A DNA stretch of 64,000 bases. Origin: Candidatus Tokpelaia sp. JSC188 (lineage in GTDB: Bacteria > Pseudomonadota > Alphaproteobacteria > Rhizobiales > Rhizobiaceae). Location of the stretch: assembly GCA_003331065.1 (NCBI GenBank), contig QENB01000001.1, positions 372,001-436,000 of the forward strand. Reading direction: 5' to 3'. Shown here piece by piece: positions 29,445-38,693 of this stretch; positions within the stretch are counted from its first letter, which is position 1; every line of letters starts with the position of its first letter. The notes beneath the pieces were generated by a model. It saw only the letters and a list, made by a program, of their open reading frames with translations. It made no database searches and was not told the origin of the DNA. The position numbers were made by a program, and so were the translations under genes.

Positions 29445-30031
29445 TTACTCCTCAATTCTATACAATCTTTGATTGCTTTTTTTATGAAAGCCTTGTTAAC
29501 AGACCTACCAATAAGCTTTTGTACAATTCTTGCTGCTTCTACTTCAGCAAGTACTCCAACATTTCGCAATGCCTTATCGCGAATATTTGAAATATGGCTT
29601 TTCGCTTCGGCAAGCTTGTTATTAAGTTCTACCTGAACAGTATATCGCTCTAATTCGGCCTTGGCTTTCGCTTTATCACTTGCTGTACTGACAATAGCAT
29701 CAGCTCGCTTCCGCGCTTCAGAAAGACTTTTTTCACATGCAATAATAACTGCATCGGTTTCCTGTTTCATGCAGGTTGCATAATCAAGATCAGCTGTGAT
29801 TTTATCATGGCGTGATCTAATAACATCACCAATCCGCGGTAATATCACCCGAGACATAAACAAATAAAAAAAACCAAAACAAATAAATAGCCAGAAAACA
29901 TGCGATTCAAAAAACGAAAAATCAAAAGGCGGAAATACACGATCAGCGTAACTGCCCGCAGAGGATCCTGCCTGAATCGCAGCATGTTTATCAATCTGCG
30001 AATAAGGTGTGGATACTAACATGCATTTCAT
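29432..30031 (-). CDS. atpG: ATP synthase F0 subunit b' (second stalk subunit)
   Basis: The b' homologue typical of alphaproteobacteria and photosynthetic bacteria, forming a b-b' heterodimer stalk. It has a 35-50-residue N-terminal tail, the motif FPPFDFSFFESHVFWLFICF beginning the membrane helix (about 33-60), then RVILPRIGDVIRSRHDKI and a long coiled coil. 199 residues. The symbol follows rhizobial usage (atpG or atpF2). Overlaps atpF by 13 bases. Alternative start ATG lies three codons further on. Confidence 0.92.
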   Translation of the reverse strand: MKCMLVSTPYSQIDKHAAIQAGSSAGSYADRVFPPFDFSFFESHVFWLFICFGFFYLFMSRVILPRIGDVIRSRHDKITADLDYATCMKQETDAVIIACEKSLSEARKRADAIVSTASDKAKAKAELERYTVQVELNNKLAEAKSHISNIRDKALRNVGVLAEVEAARIVQKLIGRSVNKAFIKKAIKDCIELRSKCGQ

Positions 30032-30173
30032 CCTTCATGTAAGAGCTTAAAACTTTAATAAGAGAGACTATTACCAAATTCTATAAGTTCGTAAAATCGA
30101 CTAAAACCAACCCAATTAGCTACATCATGCAGAGATCAATGAATAACAGCGAAAATTAAGATTTTTTAGCTGA

Positions 30174-30401
30174 CTAAACAGCAAACAGCAAAAGAAGCGC
30201 AATAAGAAGCGAAAAAATACCTAGAGCCTCAGTCACAGCAAAAGCAAATACTAAACGGCCAAATTGGCTATCAGCGGCAGACGGATTGCGCAGAGCGCCA
30301 GACAAATAGCTGCCAAAGATGTTACCCAATCCAAGAGCCGCCCCTGCCATACCGAAACAGGCAAGACCAGCACCAATGTATTTTGCAGCTTCTACTTCCA
30401 T
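30174..30401 (-). CDS. atpE: ATP synthase F0 subunit c
   Basis: Proton-carrying rotor ring subunit. The protein is exactly 75 residues from the ATG at 30401, which is preceded by GAGGAG; a TTG 27 bases upstream is rejected because the ribosome site would then be inside the gene. Two membrane helices with the polar loop (ALRNPSAADSQ) and the proton-binding glutamate Glu58 in FAVTEALGIF. Length and sequence match alphaproteobacterial c subunits. Confidence 0.97.
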   Translation of the reverse strand: MEVEAAKYIGAGLACFGMAGAALGLGNIFGSYLSGALRNPSAADSQFGRLVFAFAVTEALGIFSLLIALLLLFAV

Positions 30402-30458
30402 TTTATTCTCCTCTGAATTAAAGCGCAAATTTCAGTTTAGCGGATATCCGCTGTTTTC

Positions 30459-31214
30459 TTAATGACCTGGATGTACTACATCGTTAAGATACATACAGGT
30501 CAGAATAGTAAAGACATAGGCCTGCAGAAATGCGACCAAGAACTCAAGTGCCGTGATAGCAATGCTCATAAGTAAAGGCAGGATAGATCCTCCGATCCCG
30601 ATTGGTCCTAATCCTGTCATCAAAACAACAAAGCCTGCAAAAACCTTGAGGGTGATATGCCCGGCCAGCATATTGGCAAAAAGCCGTACTGATAAACTGA
30701 TAGGACGTGATAAGAACGAAATCACCTCAATCACTGTTACGAGTGGTAAAATGACAATGGGCACATCGCTTGGCATAAAGAGCCTTAAGAAACGAACCCC
30801 ATGCTTATAAAAACCACAAAAAATTACCGCTAGAATTACTAGCATTGCTAAGCAAAAAGTGATCGTAATTTGGGATGTAACTGTATAGAAATATGGGAAG
30901 AGCCCAATGAAATTGGCAACAAGCACAAAAATAAATAGCGAAAAGACAAACGGGAAAAATTCCATACTTTCCTGACCAGCCGCTTCCCGTAATTTCAATG
31001 CAACAAATTCATAGGCTATCTCTGATATAGACTGCACACGAGTTGGCACAATCTCCCGGGTTGAAGATGCCAAAAATAAAAATAGCGAAGAAACAATAAC
31101 TGTCATCATCATGAAAAGTGATACATTTGTGAACGAGAAATCTAACTCGCCAAATGGCATGTTTATTAAGCGCAAAACCTCAAACTGATGAATTGGATCT
31201 GGACTTTTTTTCAA
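30459..31214 (-). CDS. atpB: ATP synthase F0 subunit a
   Basis: Stator channel subunit working against the c ring. The 251-residue protein has multiple membrane helices and the essential arginine Arg177 in [17 protein letters not shown]. It starts DPIHQFEV near the N-terminus as in other Rhizobiales, supporting the TTG at 31214; GAGG lies seven bases upstream of that codon. The next ATG would delete conserved residues. The broken atpI gene lies directly upstream. Confidence 0.95.
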   Translation of the reverse strand: MKKSPDPIHQFEVLRLINMPFGELDFSFTNVSLFMMMTVIVSSLFLFLASSTREIVPTRVQSISEIAYEFVALKLREAAGQESMEFFPFVFSLFIFVLVANFIGLFPYFYTVTSQITITFCLAMLVILAVIFCGFYKHGVRFLRLFMPSDVPIVILPLVTVIEVISFLSRPISLSVRLFANMLAGHITLKVFAGFVVLMTGLGPIGIGGSILPLLMSIAITALEFLVAFLQAYVFTILTCMYLNDVVHPGH

Positions 31215-31242
31215 CTTACAACCTCATTCCAGTATTCTTTAT

Positions 31243-31625
31243 TCAAACCTTACCCTTATTTTGCGGAATAATCCTACCAGTGATAATTCCTTCAGACCGC
31301 AACACATTCAGTACAACAGTAATAAATCCCAGAAAAAGAACCACAACGGAATCCCCAAAGAGACACGCCTGTCAACTAATTAAATCCAAGTTCTAGGATA
31401 ATACCAGTCAGTAATAACTTCTGCTAAAAACTCACTTAATAGCTTAATTGCCCGTTTAGTTCTCTGTAACGTATTTTGTTTTGCCGTTTTTTTTTCTGAG
31501 TGCTCTAACAGGCCCTTGTATTTGAGTTCCTTCTCAAGCACGGATCGTTGCTTGTCTAGTTGATAAAACTGAAGGACGTGCTTCTGACTATCAGTCGACA
31601 CGCTGGTTTTTTCCTCGAAAGCCAT
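31243..31625 (-). pseudogene. atpI: Broken atpI (ATP synthase accessory protein)
   Basis: AtpI is a small two-helix protein encoded upstream of atpB that helps assemble the c ring. Here the first frame (from ATG 31625) gives 81 residues ending LLSEFLAEVITDWYYPRTWI and stop. The next frame over then reads TGIILELGFN, a stop, LTGVSLWG (compare the family's GxGIGWxxDRWLGTSPWG), and the third frame reads GDSVVVLFLGFITVVLNVLR, which is the recognisable second helix of AtpI, up to the stop at 31243. Two frame changes and one in-frame stop therefore separate the pieces. Sequencing error could explain one shift but not all three lesions easily. Confidence 0.75.
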
Positions 31626-33218
31626 CCATTACTCTCCAAAATTCTAACCTTACCAACTTGCTACGCAACATATTGGTACCGAAAGCATTCGTCAAGATCA
31701 GAAATACCGTACCCCAAATCGATTAAGTTATGAGTTAATTTAATTAACAAACGATTATACTGAAGGGTATTATTGCGGAGGTACAAGCAGGTTTGGGAAT
31801 TACCCTTAAATCAGAATGGTTTTTCTTTTTTTACGATAGAAATGTGTATCAACTAGCGCTTTTGCAGTGAAGTGATCGGGGCGCAGCGCCTATAGCCCGA
31901 TTGCATTCAGATTTAGAAAAGAATGATTTTTATAATCAGTAGACATTTTTCTCTTTGATTTTAATTGTGCATAAGCCTTAAATTGGCACACCTAAAACTT
32001 ATCCGACAACAATTGTATCAAAATTATACATGCCTAGAATGATGCTAAGCAGATCTCTGCTCAACAAAGACAATCAGACATTAAGGCGATTTATTTGTGG
32101 TTTGATAATTGAAAATAATAGAACAAAGAACCTTATCAAAGTATCAGTGCTCTGAAATTTATCAATTAGGCAGATAGTAACATTGCTATCGGTTTAGCCA
32201 GATCCAAAATAGTAAATCTTTTCCTCATAATTATTACCAGTAAAAATCATCGCGTACCTGGCGGATATCTCTAAACATTATGGTACTTATCTGTAGTGGT
32301 CATTAATTTTGGCAGTTTTGTCAATCATACAACAAAAAAAGTCTAAAATTTGTATTTCTGTTTTTGAGGAAAAATCCTTTCTTTCTAAATAATCACATCT
32401 CGACGAAGTAGAAACCAAAAATTTATGCAGCATTCATTAATAAATTAGGATGAAAATTTACAAAAATCTCCTTATAAATAAAACTTCTTGAAGGTTTTGC
32501 AAAAAATTCGATCAACTCTGCAAACCGCAAACAATCGAAGTTTTGTGATCACCTCCTATATTACGATACAAATTTTATCAATGGCACAATCGTTTCTAGA
32601 TTTGAGGGTTTTATTACAAATCAATAACGCAAATTTGAGATCTTGCGCGATCAATGACCACATCAGACAACGACTACTACAGCACATTGTACAGGCTCAT
32701 TGAGCGATGTTCTTCACGTCTTATAAAAGAATATGACTTAGTTTGAACTAACATTGGTTTGACTAATCGTGAAAAGAGGTAAATCAATATTACAGATTGT
32801 GTGCTAAAAACAGATATAAATATTATAAATGGCATAAAATGCGAAATGCAAGACAGAACAGAAACGTTTTTTCATTGAAAGGAAAGTGCCTTTGATTCCT
32901 AAAAAATTTTATGCTTTATTTATTCAGTCTTTACCGGATCAAGGCATATCATTGCGCCATAAATTCTTACTGAATGTGCATAAAAAAGGAGTAGTAAAAA
33001 ATCCACTTGATAAACATTGAAAATGTCAGACTGAATCGCAAACAAACAATCTCGGTATAACTTATACCATCTCACGCGTAAGCGACTCATAAGTATATTC
33101 AATAAAAGATAGGTCTTGTATTTCTCTTCAGGCTTGCCCTACATGTAAAAGGTGCTTTTATTACAACAATATCATTATTTTCTGTTGCTATTTTTAATGG
33201 TTTAAGCTTTATTTTCCA
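31626..33218. other. 1.6-kb gene-poor spacer between atpI and pgsA
   Basis: The longest gene-poor stretch in the window. Frames at 32488-32703 and 32920-33102 are AT-rich and show no family features. In related genomes uvrC precedes pgsA; no UvrC motif is visible, so it seems lost. Near 31806-31946 there is a GC-rich hairpin lying within a coding-like minus-strand frame that has one internal TAG (see the separate entry). Confidence 0.5.
31806..31946 (-). pseudogene. Coding-like relic with internal TAG and GC-rich hairpin
   Basis: On minus a 47-codon frame begins MSTDYKNHSFLNLNAIGL, meets TAG at codon 20, then continues ALRPDHFTAKALVDTHFY. Codons after the stop are GC-rich compared with the surrounding DNA, which suggests a once-conserved protein. 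The same bases form a strong inverted repeat on plus: ATCGGG (31875-31880) with CCCGAT (31896-31901) enclosing the palindrome GGCGCAGCGCC (31880-31890). It may equally be a structured RNA element. Family not recognised. Confidence 0.3.
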
Positions 33219-33800
33219 ATGAAAAAACACGTTTTTTCCCTGCCAAATCTTTTAACTTATGAGAGGATCATAGCAGTTCCACTTGTAGTCCTGTGTTTTT
33301 TTCTGGAAGGACGTCTCAAATCAAGTGACCCAGCACGCTGGTCTGCTTTTCTTATGTTTTTTATTGCTAGTATAACAGATTTTTTTGATGGTTATCTTGC
33401 GCGGATATGGCAGCAAACGTCTGATTTTGGCCGCATCTTGGATCCAATAGCTGACAAACTGCTTGTTTCGTCATGTCTTTTGCTGCTTGCAGCAGATGGA
33501 ACGATTGCCGGATGGACATTGTGGGCTGCTATCATTATTCTCTGCCGTGAGATACTTGTTTCAGGCCTACGTGAATATCTAGCCGAACTCAAAGTCAGTA
33601 TGCCTGTATCGCGCATGGGAAAATGGAAAACAGCTGTACAGCTAATAGCGCTTAGCTTCCTTCTTATAGGTCCAGCAGGAGAAAGGTTTTTGCCCCATAT
33701 AACTTTTTTGGGGCTTATATTGCTATGGATTGCTGCCATCTTGACATTAATAACCGGTTGGGACTATTTTCGCGCAGGATTAAAACACGTCATCAATTAA
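33219..33800 (+). CDS. pgsA: CDP-diacylglycerol-glycerol-3-phosphate 3-phosphatidyltransferase
   Basis: Makes phosphatidylglycerophosphate, the committed step to phosphatidylglycerol and cardiolipin. The 193-residue integral membrane protein opens SLPNLLTYERIIAVPLVV and contains the CDP-alcohol phosphotransferase signature DG-AR-G-D-D between residues 54 and 78 (DFFDGYLAR, then FGRILDPIADK). Four to five further helices follow. It stands alone on plus between two long spacers; uvrC and moaD/moaE, its usual neighbours in Rhizobiales, are not here. Confidence 0.95.
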   Translation: MKKHVFSLPNLLTYERIIAVPLVVLCFFLEGRLKSSDPARWSAFLMFFIASITDFFDGYLARIWQQTSDFGRILDPIADKLLVSSCLLLLAADGTIAGWTLWAAIIILCREILVSGLREYLAELKVSMPVSRMGKWKTAVQLIALSFLLIGPAGERFLPHITFLGLILLWIAAILTLITGWDYFRAGLKHVIN

Positions 33801-34238
33801 AATTGAGTTATATATTTCCAAAGGATACTGCCTCATCCCATCTGATATAAAAGGCTGAGATCAGTAGCATTTAGGTTTCTGTTCTTCTAGAAAAGAGCAA
33901 CTTAAAAAGAGAATTTTGATCTAAAAGTCTCATGATGGTAAAGGCAATTTTAGCACTTACAATCGAATATTGTTCTGGAGAAGCATGTTAATTTCTTAAA
34001 ATTCAGTTATAGTCACTATCTGATTAAGCGATCATGATCATGAAGAGAGGGGGAAGTATCCATTATAAACAACAACCAGGCTACGCAGTCAAATGAGTTG
34101 AGTAGAACACAGATCTTTCCGAAAAATTCCCTTTACATTATGCATCAAACATAAGTGCGCAAATAGTTCACAAGAGTTATGTGTGAAACACGATATTTCT
34201 CTTTTCTCAAAGAAAAAGAACAAATTAGCTTATGAGAA
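33801..34238. other. Convergent spacer between pgsA and ndk
   Basis: About 440 bases, no protein-like frame. A minus-strand frame at 34145-34420 is a shadow of the ndk 3' end. No GC-rich terminator hairpin followed by T-run was found. Confidence 0.4.
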
Positions 34239-34661
34239 TCATCCAACGATTTCAGTTTTTGAAAACCAATAGGAAATTTCACTCTCTGCAGTTTCTGGAG
34301 TATCTGAGCCGTGAATCGAGTTTTTAGTAATTGATAGTGCAAAAGTTCTGCGGATTGTGCCTTTAGCGGCTTCAGCTGGGTTGGTTGCACCCATGATATA
34401 ACGATTTCTAGCAATAGCATTTTCGCCTTTTAAAACCTGAACAATGGTAGGGCCGGAAGACATAAATTCAGTCAACTCTGCGAAGAATGGGCGTTCCCTG
34501 TGAATAGCATAAAAATCTTCTGCGTCGCGTAGGCCCATCCAGACACGTTTAGAGCCAATTACACGTAATCCGGCATCTTCCAGCATCTTTGTGATGGCGC
34601 CAGTAAGATTACGGTGCGTTGCATCCGGTTTGATCATAGAAAATGTACGCTCGACAGCCAT
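34239..34661 (-). CDS. ndk: Nucleoside diphosphate kinase
   Basis: Transfers the gamma phosphate among nucleoside di- and triphosphates through a phosphohistidine. The 140-residue protein has the active-site His117 in NSIHGSD, the opening [15 protein letters not shown] and the [15 protein letters not shown]pn-loop region. Full length and intact. It stands alone between two spacers. Confidence 0.97.
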   Translation of the reverse strand: MAVERTFSMIKPDATHRNLTGAITKMLEDAGLRVIGSKRVWMGLRDAEDFYAIHRERPFFAELTEFMSSGPTIVQVLKGENAIARNRYIMGATNPAEAAKGTIRRTFALSITKNSIHGSDTPETAESEISYWFSKTEIVG

Positions 34662-35002
34662 TTAACCTACCTTTTTTGCAAAATCGAAGACCGATTGTAC
34701 TTTACATTGAGAGCTTTTGCCAAGGTTCAAAAAATAATAAACTAATAAATTTAATTTTGTGCTTTCTTTCATGATGAAAATAAACAGGTTAAATATACTC
34801 TACAATTGATATCTAGGAGATAAATAAAGCTCAATCGAGTATATTAGGTTAATTTGATATTGTTCAAGCAAAACTCAGAGAATAGATAGAACATCCACAA
34901 TGATGAATCCCTGATCCGTGCTGGTAGACTTTATATTTGAGATTTTAAGATTTACTTAAAGTATCTTTCAAGAGAAGGAGGTACCTTCTCAAAATCACTT
35001 CC
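34662..35002. other. Spacer upstream of ndk
   Basis: 340 AT-rich bases between the small membrane protein and ndk, both on minus. It should contain the ndk promoter. An AAGAGAAGGAGG-like purine run sits near 34970, next to the 3' end of the membrane-protein gene, with no following frame. Confidence 0.35.
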
Positions 35003-35296
35003 TTAAAAAAATAAAAACCATAAAATCAAACACAAAAAAAATGACATCGCTATCTTAAAAAATCGGGAAAAGATGCATGATGCAAAACATGATAACAAAA
35101 CAGCATAGACCGCCGCTAGCAATAAAAAGGCGATATCAGCGGCTAAGATTACATGCTCTTTCTCAAAAAATGATGAGAAAATATGTGTAAGACCAAAACA
35201 TTGGGATGTTAGCAATCCCAAAGTTGCAGCCCATAAGGTGGTTAATATCCGTTTACACATTGCTTTTATTATGATTTCCTTACTTAAGCCTTGCAT
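35003..35296 (-). CDS. Small three-helix membrane protein, unknown
   Basis: A 97-residue frame with ATG at 35296 (a second ATG at 35260 leaves MCKRILTTLWAATLGLLTSQ). Three hydrophobic segments are evident at about 16-37, 48-72 and 78-97, the last running to the final residue; the charge pattern is consistent with an inner-membrane protein. It lies between ndk and holC on the same strand. I recognise no family. Hydrophobic AT-rich frames can arise by chance, so the call is moderate. Confidence 0.45.
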   Translation of the reverse strand: MQGLSKEIIIKAMCKRILTTLWAATLGLLTSQCFGLTHIFSSFFEKEHVILAADIAFLLLAAVYAVLLSCFASCIFSRFFKIAMSFFLCLILWFLFF

Positions 35297-35387
35297 GTCA
35301 GATCATGAGCAAAATTTCTCAAGATTTTAGGACAAAAAAGCCCCTATGAGCCTAGTTGCAAAAGAAATAATTAAATTATTAAGCGCA

Positions 35388-35837
35388 TTAAACCCTCTTT
35401 TTCCAACGTTTATTTGGCATCTGCTGCCAACAAGTCAACATATGCCCTTTGTTTTTTAAAAATCCCCAGTCTTGCCGCGCCCTGGCAAGCTGCCCAATAT
35501 CATGCCCATCGAACATAATAACAAGGCGATCATAATTTTCTGGATCATGGCATTGCGTACCTTCCACACAGAAACGTACCTGCGAAACGTTAGGATTATC
35601 AGTGCTAGTTGTCAGAAATACCGGCTGTTCTTCCTGCAACTTATCTAAGTTTGATCCATGAGCGATAAAAGAAATATCCGACCAATTCCATAACAGCGCA
35701 TCAATGGCGTTACGGCGTTCCTCTGTTGCAAACTGAATTACCACTCGCCAGCCGCGCTGTAACGAATGCTCAACCAATCCTGGTAGTGTATCATCGAGCT
35801 TTGATTCAGTAAGATGATAAAAAAAAATCTCGCTCAT
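35388..35837 (-). CDS. holC: DNA polymerase III chi subunit
   Basis: Clamp-loader accessory subunit that bridges to SSB. The 149-residue protein starts MSEIFFYHLTESKLDDTLPGL and includes RGWRVVIQFATEERRNAIDALLW and YDRLVIMFDGHD, matching the HolC fold, plus the C-terminal WGFLKNKGHMLTCWQQ. In Rhizobiales it is followed by or adjacent to pepA and faces lptF; pepA is missing here. Confidence 0.93.
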   Translation of the reverse strand: MSEIFFYHLTESKLDDTLPGLVEHSLQRGWRVVIQFATEERRNAIDALLWNWSDISFIAHGSNLDKLQEEQPVFLTTSTDNPNVSQVRFCVEGTQCHDPENYDRLVIMFDGHDIGQLARARQDWGFLKNKGHMLTCWQQMPNKRWKKRV

Positions 35838-36421
35838 GAGCCAATTCCTCGTAATAGTCGATAAAACATCAAGCCTGCATTATTACATGGAAATAGCATT
35901 CCTCTATAAACGCACGCCCCTAATTAAGACTTCTAATCAACAGTAATTATTACTTTAAAGAGTCTTATGATTAGAATCTTTTCCTTCTAAATACCGATTA
36001 GTTAATAATTATCATTTTAATCAATACTCGCTCAATTTTAGCGCAATCTTTCAAAGATTTTTGTGTTCTTTGCAGCAATCCATTGCCTTTGATGATTAAA
36101 GGTTTTACCTATTGCCTACATAATATTCTAATATATTTTGGAATGCCCCTTTTGAATTTTATCGTCTTCGAACAATTGGTTATCTATTTTCCTAGGATTT
36201 TACAGCTAAGTTTTGAGATTTTATGTTTGATGTTATCACTATCAAAAACGATAAGTACATTCTCCTTCTAAATCATGAATAGCTTAAAATTTCCTGTAAC
36301 AAAATTTGCATTACTTCAATTATTGACGCATCTTCTTCACTTGCCCCTCTTGAAACAAGAATTTTAAGCGGTATACCATGGACCTATTATCCTTAAATAC
36401 CAGAGACATAAGCCATCCGTC
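35838..36421. other. Divergent spacer between holC and lptF
   Basis: 584 bases where the leucyl aminopeptidase gene pepA would be expected in relatives. No PepA motif (such as NTDAEGR) is visible in any frame I read; a 62-codon plus frame at 36083 is only hydrophobic noise. The spacer must hold the lptF and holC promoters. Confidence 0.45.
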
Positions 36422-37603
36422 ATGTATCTGATCGAATTATATATTCTACGACGTGTTCTCGTATTATTTCTTGCCGTTTTCATAGCAGCCATAGGGCTTA
36501 CTTGGACAGCACAGGTTTTAACGAGAATCGATTTCTTAACAACAAATAGCCAGACGTTCTTGACTATACTCAAACTCTCTTTCCTATTTATTCCCTCTGC
36601 CATACCGCTAGTTATGCCTTTTGCCCTTGTGATCGCCGTCAGCCAGGTATTCTCAATTATGAATCAGGATACAGAATTTGTTATTATCGATGCTGCTGGC
36701 AGCACGCGCTTGGTTATTTGGCGTCCGGTTCTTATCCTTGGGGTATGTCTTTCATTCTTTTCCTTTTTTATTACAAATTTCATTGCTCCTCATGCTCGTC
36801 TTAATATGCGACGGATGCTAGAAGCTGTTCATTCGAGCCTTATAAATACATTTCTTCAAGAAGGCAGCTTTCGGGAAGTAGGACAAGGAATTTATCTTGA
36901 GATAGGAGAACAGCGCACCAACGGTGATATTGGCTGCCTCTTTATCGTTGACCAAAGAAACCCAAGCTTTGATCTTTTTTACTATGCCATTAATGGTGTA
37001 ATTGCAAACAACCAAAATGGTAATTTTTTGATCATGAAAGATGGTGAGATTCAGCGACGTGATAACAGAAGTGGCAATACGTCTATTATAAAATTTGATA
37101 CTTATACACTCAATCTGAGTGCATTTGCTTCTGTAAACCAAACGCTCACTATTTATCCAAAAGATCAATTCCTGACTTATCTTTTTAATCCAAATCCGAG
37201 TGATTCCTATTATCAACATCATACGCTAGAATATACTGCTGAACTACATAAGCGTTTTACCGAATGGCTTTATCCAATTGTGTTTGCTCTTATTGCCCTT
37301 GCCGTTGCTGGCAATGTTCGTTCTCATCGGGAAACACATATTTCTATTTCTTTCTTAGCAGTTTTATCATCCTTCTTGGTATATTGGGTCGCTTATTTTT
37401 TTGCTGAACGAGCAAAAAACGATCTTACCTATATACCCTTTCTTTATACCATCCCAATTAGTATTTCAATATTGTTGATTTTTATGCTTCTAACAAACCG
37501 TCGTATCTGTCTACTCATACATTGGAGCGATGCTCTCTATCGTCTTTCCGATATATGGAGAAAAATAGGCAAAGGATATCATCATCCTGATAAAGGAATA
37601 TAA
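36422..37603 (+). CDS. lptF: LPS export permease LptF
   Basis: Half of the LptFG membrane channel that, powered by LptB, extracts lipopolysaccharide and feeds the periplasmic bridge. The 393-residue YjgP/YjgQ-family protein has the N-terminal YILRRVLVLFLAVFIAAIGLTW helices in two parts, the conserved PSAIPLVMPFALVIAVSQV region, a periplasmic beta-jellyroll (about 130-270) and three C-terminal helices. One base separates its stop from the GTG of lptG, so the two are coupled. First gene of the outer-membrane biogenesis cluster. Confidence 0.95.
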   Translation: MYLIELYILRRVLVLFLAVFIAAIGLTWTAQVLTRIDFLTTNSQTFLTILKLSFLFIPSAIPLVMPFALVIAVSQVFSIMNQDTEFVIIDAAGSTRLVIWRPVLILGVCLSFFSFFITNFIAPHARLNMRRMLEAVHSSLINTFLQEGSFREVGQGIYLEIGEQRTNGDIGCLFIVDQRNPSFDLFYYAINGVIANNQNGNFLIMKDGEIQRRDNRSGNTSIIKFDTYTLNLSAFASVNQTLTIYPKDQFLTYLFNPNPSDSYYQHHTLEYTAELHKRFTEWLYPIVFALIALAVAGNVRSHRETHISISFLAVLSSFLVYWVAYFFAERAKNDLTYIPFLYTIPISISILLIFMLLTNRRICLLIHWSDALYRLSDIWRKIGKGYHHPDKGI

Positions 37604-37604
37604 C

Positions 37605-38693
37605 GTGACCAGCTGGACTCTTGGGCGTTATTTGCTTACGCGCTATACCAAGACTACCTTTTGTTTCCTTCTTGGTATTTTTTCCCTTGTTTTTTTGATA
37701 GATTTTACAGAGAACTCAAGACGACTAGCTACTTTGCAAAATTATACCATCATTAAAGGACTGGCAATATCCATATTGCATATTCCCTTTGTTATGCAGC
37801 AAATTTTTCCTTTTATTGCTCTGTTTTCGGCTATGGCAACACTGATCTCACTTAATCGTCGATTTGAACTTGTTGTCATCCGTTCAATCGGCATTTCGAC
37901 ATGGCAGTTTCTGCTGCCTATCTGCTTAGGAGCATTTCTATTCGGTCTTTCCGTAATCCTTATCGTCAATCCACTGGCTGCATGGGGAGATGCAAAGTCA
38001 CAAAATATTATTGCCAGCTGGCGAAGTAACTCTAACTACGTAACAGAGAACAATCGAGTTCCTTGGTTCACTCAGCGCACAAGCGAAGGTATCATAATAA
38101 TTGGAGCAAAAACAGTATTTAATCCAGGTCATACATTGCTTGATGCAACTTTTGTCCGTTTTAATAAAAATCAATCAATCCATGATTGGCTTAATGCAGA
38201 TACAGCGAGGATTGAAAGCGGAAACTGGTTGCTTCTTAATGGCATACGCCATCAATTAGGGCAACCTCCTGAAAAATTTGATAAAATCCAAATTCCTACT
38301 CAAATAAAAATTGAATTTCTTGAAGAGTATTTGAGCAATCCTCAAACGATTCCTTTTTATGAGCTTCCATATAAAATCCAAGTGGCTAAATCATTTGGCT
38401 ATCCTGCCAACGAATTTGATATGTATTTACACTCAATAATTGCGTTACCGGCATTTTTGATTGCAATGACATTAATCGCAGCCACAGTTTCGTTAAAATT
38501 CGTAAGGTTTGGACAATCGAATATGACGATTTTAAATGGAATTGCAGTGGGCTTCGTATTTTATGTCATAAATGTCTTAGTACAGGCTTTCGGAAAAGCA
38601 GGTTACATGCCACCTATTTTAGCAGCATGGATTCCTACATTGATTGCGATATTTTTTGGTGTTTCATTTTTACTCCAAAGAGAGGATGGATAA
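37605..38693 (+). CDS. lptG: LPS export permease LptG
   Basis: Partner of LptF. The 362-residue protein begins with GTG right after the lptF stop, has GRYLLTRYTKTTFCFLLGI, a periplasmic domain and the C-terminal helices with GIAVGFVFYVINVLVQAFGKAG, the latter strongly conserved in LptG. The stop overlaps the lptD start (TAATG). Continuous frame, no anomalies. Confidence 0.95.
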   Translation: MTSWTLGRYLLTRYTKTTFCFLLGIFSLVFLIDFTENSRRLATLQNYTIIKGLAISILHIPFVMQQIFPFIALFSAMATLISLNRRFELVVIRSIGISTWQFLLPICLGAFLFGLSVILIVNPLAAWGDAKSQNIIASWRSNSNYVTENNRVPWFTQRTSEGIIIIGAKTVFNPGHTLLDATFVRFNKNQSIHDWLNADTARIESGNWLLLNGIRHQLGQPPEKFDKIQIPTQIKIEFLEEYLSNPQTIPFYELPYKIQVAKSFGYPANEFDMYLHSIIALPAFLIAMTLIAATVSLKFVRFGQSNMTILNGIAVGFVFYVINVLVQAFGKAGYMPPILAAWIPTLIAIFFGVSFLLQREDG

